DNA of 64,000 nt, taken from assembly GCF_028476545.1 (NCBI RefSeq), contig NW_026731649.1, positions 62,001 through 126,000 on the forward strand. Reading direction: 5' to 3'. The translations under genes and the position numbers were made by a program. This document shows, one piece after another, positions 59,561-64,000 of the stretch (positions within the stretch are counted from its first letter, which is position 1; each line of letters starts with the position of its first letter). The notes beneath the pieces are model-generated. The model had not been told where the DNA came from and did not search any database. It worked only from the letters and a program-made list of their open reading frames with translations. Origin of the DNA: Physella acuta (lineage: Eukaryota > Mollusca > Gastropoda > Physidae).

Positions 59561-61456
59561 ACAGACAAACAACTTTGCAGTGCCTGAAGACGTAGGATTC
59601 CATGAACTCTACTTCCTTTGCCAACTGAAAGCTCCGATCCTACTTCATTAGCCCCATCCAGAAATTAGCACTCTGACCTAATTAAACATTATTAATGTAA
59701 GTAGATAAAAAATGCAATGACTTGCAACGTAAATATATCCACTAGAGAAGAAGAGTGAGGTCCTATGCGCTTTTTTTTTCAGCAACATTGACAAAAAATT
59801 GACAAAAGACACAAAAAAAACTATTACTTTTCTGGTGAGTGAAATTTGAAAACAACTATACAGATATCTAGATCTATCTAGAAGCGAGATTTGTGCCTAA
59901 GGTGTTGTGTTTCAGCGTTAACGGCGTTAAAAGGGGGCAACAACAATTTAGATTTCCCAGGTTTAAACTAGAAAAAAAAATTAGAAGAAAGCGGTGAAAC
60001 AGAACCAAAGGGAGAGCAGTACAATTTAGTGCACGCTGAAACATTGACTCGAAAATTAAAGGGGAATAACTTGCTTGGGCGAGACGTTAAAACAACGGGT
60101 GGCTTCCCTTTGAGACGACGGGAAGACCGGCCCACAAATCCAGAGCTCAATGGCGGTACCCTAATTTCATCAGTCTCGCGCTACCTACCCGGGATTGCAA
60201 TCGATCCCGTGGTACCCGCCAGAGTTGTCCTCCCTGCACAGGCAGTGACGTCCCCTCACAATAGGGGGACGTCACGCCCTTGTGGCGGAGATGGGTAGGG
60301 GTGTGGTGGGGGGGGGGGGTGCTTCTCACCGCGAACCCCCCTGAGGAAGCCGGTAGAAGAAATTAAGACGCAGGGCGAAAAAAACCCCGTTAAAACTGAC
60401 CGTAGTGGATTAAAATTGAGGGTGGGGGGGGGGGGGGGGGGGGGAGCGAAAAAATCAATGGGTGGGGGGGGGGGTATTGAAAAAAGGAAAAATAAAGTTG
60501 GAGAATGTGGGAAAAACTGTGATCAAAAACCAGTATGATAACTAATATCTTTTTTTTTTACTTTGAGTGCGGCTAAATATGTAACGAGTATAATTATATA
60601 TGTATAAGAATATGCATGTATGTTTGGGCGAGGGGGGGGGGGGTGAGGGTGGGGGGAGTCGGGGAAGTCAGGTTTTGTATATAAATGTATACACATACAT
60701 ACACGTGTGTGTATGTTTGAAAGATGGGCTTGTATGTGTGTATGTGTAGAAAAGAACATGTGTTATGTTCTAAATTACACATATGCAAAACCGATTACAT
60801 ACGTTTTTATAGGGAACGTAATGAACGCCTAATTCGTTGCTTGGCCTAATTTATCTATAAATAGTCGAAAGCTTTAGTGTTTGCGTGATTAAATTTAAAA
60901 AACTACATTTTTTATTTTAAAAACTACAATGAAGCCCTACTTAGATGTGAAGCAGCCCGTATACGCAAAGTAGGGTAGCCAATTAAGCTACCCTTACATA
61001 CCTTTATAATATACGGTGGTCATTGTAGCTACCACCAGTATACTAGGCCCATAGTAAGTGGTTGAGAGACGTTATTCCCAGTAAAAAAAAAAACAAAAAA
61101 ACTATTCACCTACATGGGAGGGGGTGAGTGTTCAGAGAGATCACAGCGGGGATTCATTGGGATTATGTGCCCGCATGGATTATCCACAGATAGGTGATGT
61201 GTGTGTGGGGGGGGGGGGGGGGGGTCAACCAGTTATGTTACAGTAATTGAGGTCAGCCACTCAATGTTAACGACTTAATGATACAATAGTAGGCCGGCCA
61301 TACACTTGTAAAGCCTCGTGAAACATCAGCTGTTACACCCCGCCATACCCCACCCACATACCCCCCTCATACCCCCCCCCCCCCCCTCACACCACCATGT
61401 ACACGGACACCTGGCTACAGGTACTGCCACAAGACAACAGCACGCGCTGGACTCAC

Positions 61457-61697
61457 CTTTGATCCGACCTGGCCGCCGCTGGAAAAATCCCATGCAAGAT
61501 GACGTCATCTGCTGAAACGGGTAGGCCCCGAATCCAGGAGGGGGGAGGTAGCCGGGGGCGTCCGCGCCCTGCCCCATGCCCGTGGAGTAGGCACACGATG
61601 GAGGCAGATCGTACTTGGCGTAGGGCGAGCATTGGAACTGTCGGTAGCCGGAGCGGTAGGAGTACGGTCCGTTATCGCCGAGATAGAGCATTTCCAT
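61457..61697 (-). CDS. Pax2/5/8: Candidate first coding exon of the Pax2/5/8 gene
   Basis: An open frame of 80 codons plus one base begins at an ATG at 61697; a second in-frame ATG is two codons on. A TAG lies in frame 24 to 22 bases upstream of the first ATG, so translation should start here unless an acceptor intervenes. The product starts MEMLYLGDNGPYSYRSGYRQ and is rich in Tyr, Gly and Pro with several Cys, a disordered composition typical of regulatory regions of transcription factors. It ends ...GRIK at a good donor (AAAG|GTGAGT) in phase 1. A pyrimidine-rich AG (CTCTGTTGTAG) lies upstream near 61727, so a 5' UTR exon further up is possible. No known domain was recognised. Membership of the Pax gene is inferred from strand, order and phase; it could instead be an alternative first exon or a separate gene. 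Confidence 0.6.
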
Positions 61698-61744
61698 TGT
61701 CAGATGTCCAAAGGCCTAGCTTTAGTGCTACAACAGAGCGGGTC

Positions 61745-62365
61745 GAACTTTAGCACTAGCACATACTGGGTCTAACTTTAGCACATACTGGGTCTAACTT
61801 TAGCACATACCGGGTCTAACTTTAGCACATACCGGGTCTAACTTTAGCACATACCGGGTCTAACTTTAGCACATACCGGGTCTAACTTTAGCACATACCG
61901 GGTCTAACTTTAGCACTAGCACATACCGGGTCTAACTTTAGCACTAGCACATACCGGGTCTAACTTTAGCACTAGCACATACCGGGTCTAGCTTTAGCAC
62001 ATACCGGGTCTAACTTTAGCACCAGCACATACCGGGTCTAACTTTAGCACTAGCATGTACCGGGTCTAACTTTAGCACTAGCACATACCGGGTCTAACTT
62101 TAGCACTAGCACATACCGGGTCTAACTTTAGCACATACCGGGTCTAACTTTAGCACATACCGGGCCTAACTTGAGCACTAGAACATACCGGGTCTAACTT
62201 TAGCACATACCGGGCCTAACTTTAGCACTAGCACATACCGGGTCTAACTTTAGCACATACAGGGTCTAACATTAGCACATACCGGGTCTAACTTTAGCAC
62301 TAGCACATACGGGACCTAACTTTAGCACTATAGCACTAGCACATACCGGACCTAACTTGAGCACT
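61745..62365. repeat. 22/28-bp minisatellite upstream of the first candidate exon
   Basis: The unit TAGCACATACCGGGTCTAACTT (22 bp) and a 28-bp form with an added TAGCAC recur about 25 times. The array starts about 45 bases upstream of the candidate start codon, so it lies in the 5' UTR, promoter or first intron. Confidence 0.95.
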
Positions 62366-64000
62366 TTGGCGTAACATGAGCGATACAGGTGATGGGCATA
62401 ACATAAGCTGTACAAACGTGAGTAACCGTGGATTACAGCACTACAAAACCTGGCCAAAATTTAACACCCACTTTGTTTTAAATAACTTCTGAATGGAGCA
62501 GCACGTAGGATTTCATGGACTGGTATTGTTTAGATTTTTTAGCCAGCCCCGTCAAACTCAACACCGCCGGCTCTAAGTGTCTCAGGATCAAATCCCACTC
62601 AGTCCGGGACCTAAAAAAAAAAAGACAACCCCAGCGCTAACGGCTTGGCTTTCCAAACCCGAGATACCACCATAAAAAATTATCCCGACTCTCGTCTCAA
62701 CATCAATGACGGGTGACTTTATCGTAATCTCCGCGCCCAATCAATCGGAACACACTCCTAGCATCACCCAATGAGACTGTATCTGTACCACGTGATGCCC
62801 GTACTGTAATCCACCGCTTTGTCCGTTCCACGCGCCACGGGACGTACAAACTCCACGCCGTGTACGGAGAAGATAATCTCCACCATAAAAATTACCCGGA
62901 TATTTTGGACCAGTGTTCACCTGCGAACCACCAATACTCCTCCGATACAATACAATGTTACCTCACAAAAAAAAAACACCGACGGATCTAAGGCGGACAG
63001 AGTTAAGTGACGGGATTCCCAACGCGGGATCTCTACCCGCCCTGTCAACACCATTGTCTAGTCTCTGTCACTACCAACTTAAAAAATGGTCTACAAATTT
63101 AATTTTTCAACTGCTGGACTATTTTTTTATACCATCTAAAAAATATTTCTAAACCAATACAAAACAAATTTTAAATATTTTTTTTATTGTAAAAAAAACA
63201 AAACAATTCCTAATAAAAATTAAATTGTCATATGATATAAGATTAAAACATGACAATTTCATTGAAACAGTTTTTATAAATAATATTTCAATTTATTCCC
63301 AATTTAAGATGATCATTTAGAACTTAAACGGGACATCGAAGCGAAGAAATATTTAAATATATTACCGCACGAACGTTTTATCTGAAAGACTCAATATTAG
63401 ATACGAAAACGAGGCTACAAGCTATTTTATAAAACAAATCTCGTTTTTGGAATCTGCATTAAAGGATACACGTCAGCATCACCAAGTTAAAGAGAGAAAA
63501 AAAATATCCTTAAGCGGATGTCTAAGAGATCGCGTGGTTGCGAGTACACTATACTCGAAGATAATTGAGAAGATGGTCCCGTCAAATCCAATAATTAATA
63601 AAACGGGTCTAAATTTGCAGTGGCCTCCCCTGAGGTTTGTCATAATGGCGCAGAGTTCTTGCCCTTGTGAGACTTTTCCCTCCCCCTGAATGTTGCTCTA
63701 AGGGCAGGCTAATGCCCACACTCGCGTCGAGCTTTTAACACTGTTTAACAAAGCGTCCGTCGTTACATTTGGCTCCAACTCGGGGTTAACGTTTAACTCT
63801 CACTATTGTTAACATTTCGCCATCTTTAACTGTTCAAACTTTTGTAATCATGTGATTAAAAATACACTAATTGTTTGAGCGGCGGAAGTGGTTTTTTCAT
63901 CACCGTCTTACCCGGCGACTACAGTGAGATAAAAGTTTTAATTCGAATTCAATTCGAGTTTTCTGACGTTTATAATAAAACATTTGACTTAAAAATCCTA
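62366..64000. other. Sequence upstream of the first candidate exon; no gene seen
   Basis: There is a GC-richer part at about 62.55-63.06 kb, including a GGATCAAATCCC segment resembling a tRNA B box (62592-62603) without a convincing A box. The rest is AT-rich. Promoter or 5' UTR exons of the Pax gene could lie here, but no TATA box or initiator can be assigned with confidence. Confidence 0.5.

Larger units (their letters stand above)
52042..61456 (-). other. Intron between first and second candidate exons (about 9.4 kb)
   Basis: A GC-richer, CpG-containing block at 52.4-53.6 kb lies just upstream of the second exon and may be regulatory. Further on are a 37-bp array at 54.04-54.37 kb, a possible tRNA-like segment near 55.2 kb, a 22-bp array at 55.88-56.01 kb, a small hairpin module near 56.23 kb, GT/G-rich simple repeats at 57.6-58.05 kb, a GC-rich block at 58.06-58.59 kb, a 17-bp array at 58.67-59.09 kb, a SINE at 59.33-59.56 kb, and poly(G) runs at 60.3-60.65 and 61.2 kb. 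No other gene was recognised. Confidence 0.55.
1..61697 (-). other. Pax2/5/8: Pax2/5/8-class gene locus, partial (3' end outside window)
   Basis: Six minus-strand coding blocks are collinear and phase-compatible: 61697-61457, about 52041-51859, 43716-43438, 37870-37705, 29258-29061 and 15845-15583. Three are secure (paired domain halves and linker). Three upstream blocks are inferred from open frames, composition, strand and matching phase-1 junctions. Pax2/5/8 proteins are nuclear transcription factors that bind DNA through the bipartite paired domain; in bilaterians they act in sensory organ, nervous system and excretory development. The introns are 7 to 13 kb long and rich in repeats. The expected partial homeodomain, activation domain and stop codon were not found in the remaining 15.6 kb, so the gene probably continues beyond the left edge. 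Confidence 0.9.

Noticed and set aside
61745-62365. Regular repeat-spacer pattern superficially like a CRISPR array
   Set aside because: Units are contiguous 22/28-bp tandem repeats without unique spacers, in a spliced eukaryotic gene context.

Overview
The window is animal nuclear DNA: AT-rich, intron-dominated, full of minisatellites, poly(G)/poly(C) runs, SINEs and hAT DNA transposons. It is almost wholly occupied by one gene on the minus strand. Two exons (37705-37870 and 29061-29258) together encode a complete paired domain. The residues after the PAI recognition helix ([17 protein letters not shown]) and the stretch [20 protein letters not shown] mark it as the Pax2/5/8 class, not Pax6, Pax3/7 or Pax1/9. 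A third exon (15583-15845) continues in frame with a linker, a diverged octapeptide-like motif and a KRK basic patch. The host looks like an invertebrate, probably a lophotrochozoan such as a gastropod mollusc. That is an inference from the Pax sequence and the repeat types, not a proven identification.

Layout, in gene direction (high to low coordinates): 62.4-64.0 kb, upstream sequence with no gene seen; 61.74-62.36 kb, a 22/28-bp minisatellite; 61457-61697, a candidate first coding exon with an ATG; about 51859-52041, a His/Pro-rich candidate exon; 43438-43716, a Tyr/Pro-rich candidate exon; 37705-37870, the PAI half of the paired domain; 29061-29258, the RED half; 15583-15845, the linker and octapeptide exon. 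All six exons can be joined with consistent intron phases (1, 1, 1, 2, 2, then an open phase 1). The partial homeodomain, the C-terminal activation region and the 3' UTR were not found; they probably lie left of position 1 or in short exons I could not recognise.

The most striking feature is that tandem repeats touch nearly every exon and in several cases contain copies of the splice site. The donor end of the RED exon, with 55 bp of coding sequence, is repeated downstream at a 110-bp spacing. The donor end of the PAI exon is duplicated 80 bp downstream. The acceptor of the PAI exon is repeated six times at a 44-bp period. The donor of the 43.4-kb exon is repeated about 13 times at a 37-bp period. 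Less clear arrays flank the 61.7, 52.0 and 15.7 kb exons.

Mobile elements include a 1306-bp hAT element with decayed transposase and perfect 8-bp target duplications, a 217-bp internally deleted relative, a 207-bp hAT MITE of another family, a perfect 127-bp inverted repeat, and several tRNA-derived SINEs. GC-richer islands inside the introns are candidate regulatory elements. No other protein-coding gene, rRNA or functional tRNA gene was supported.
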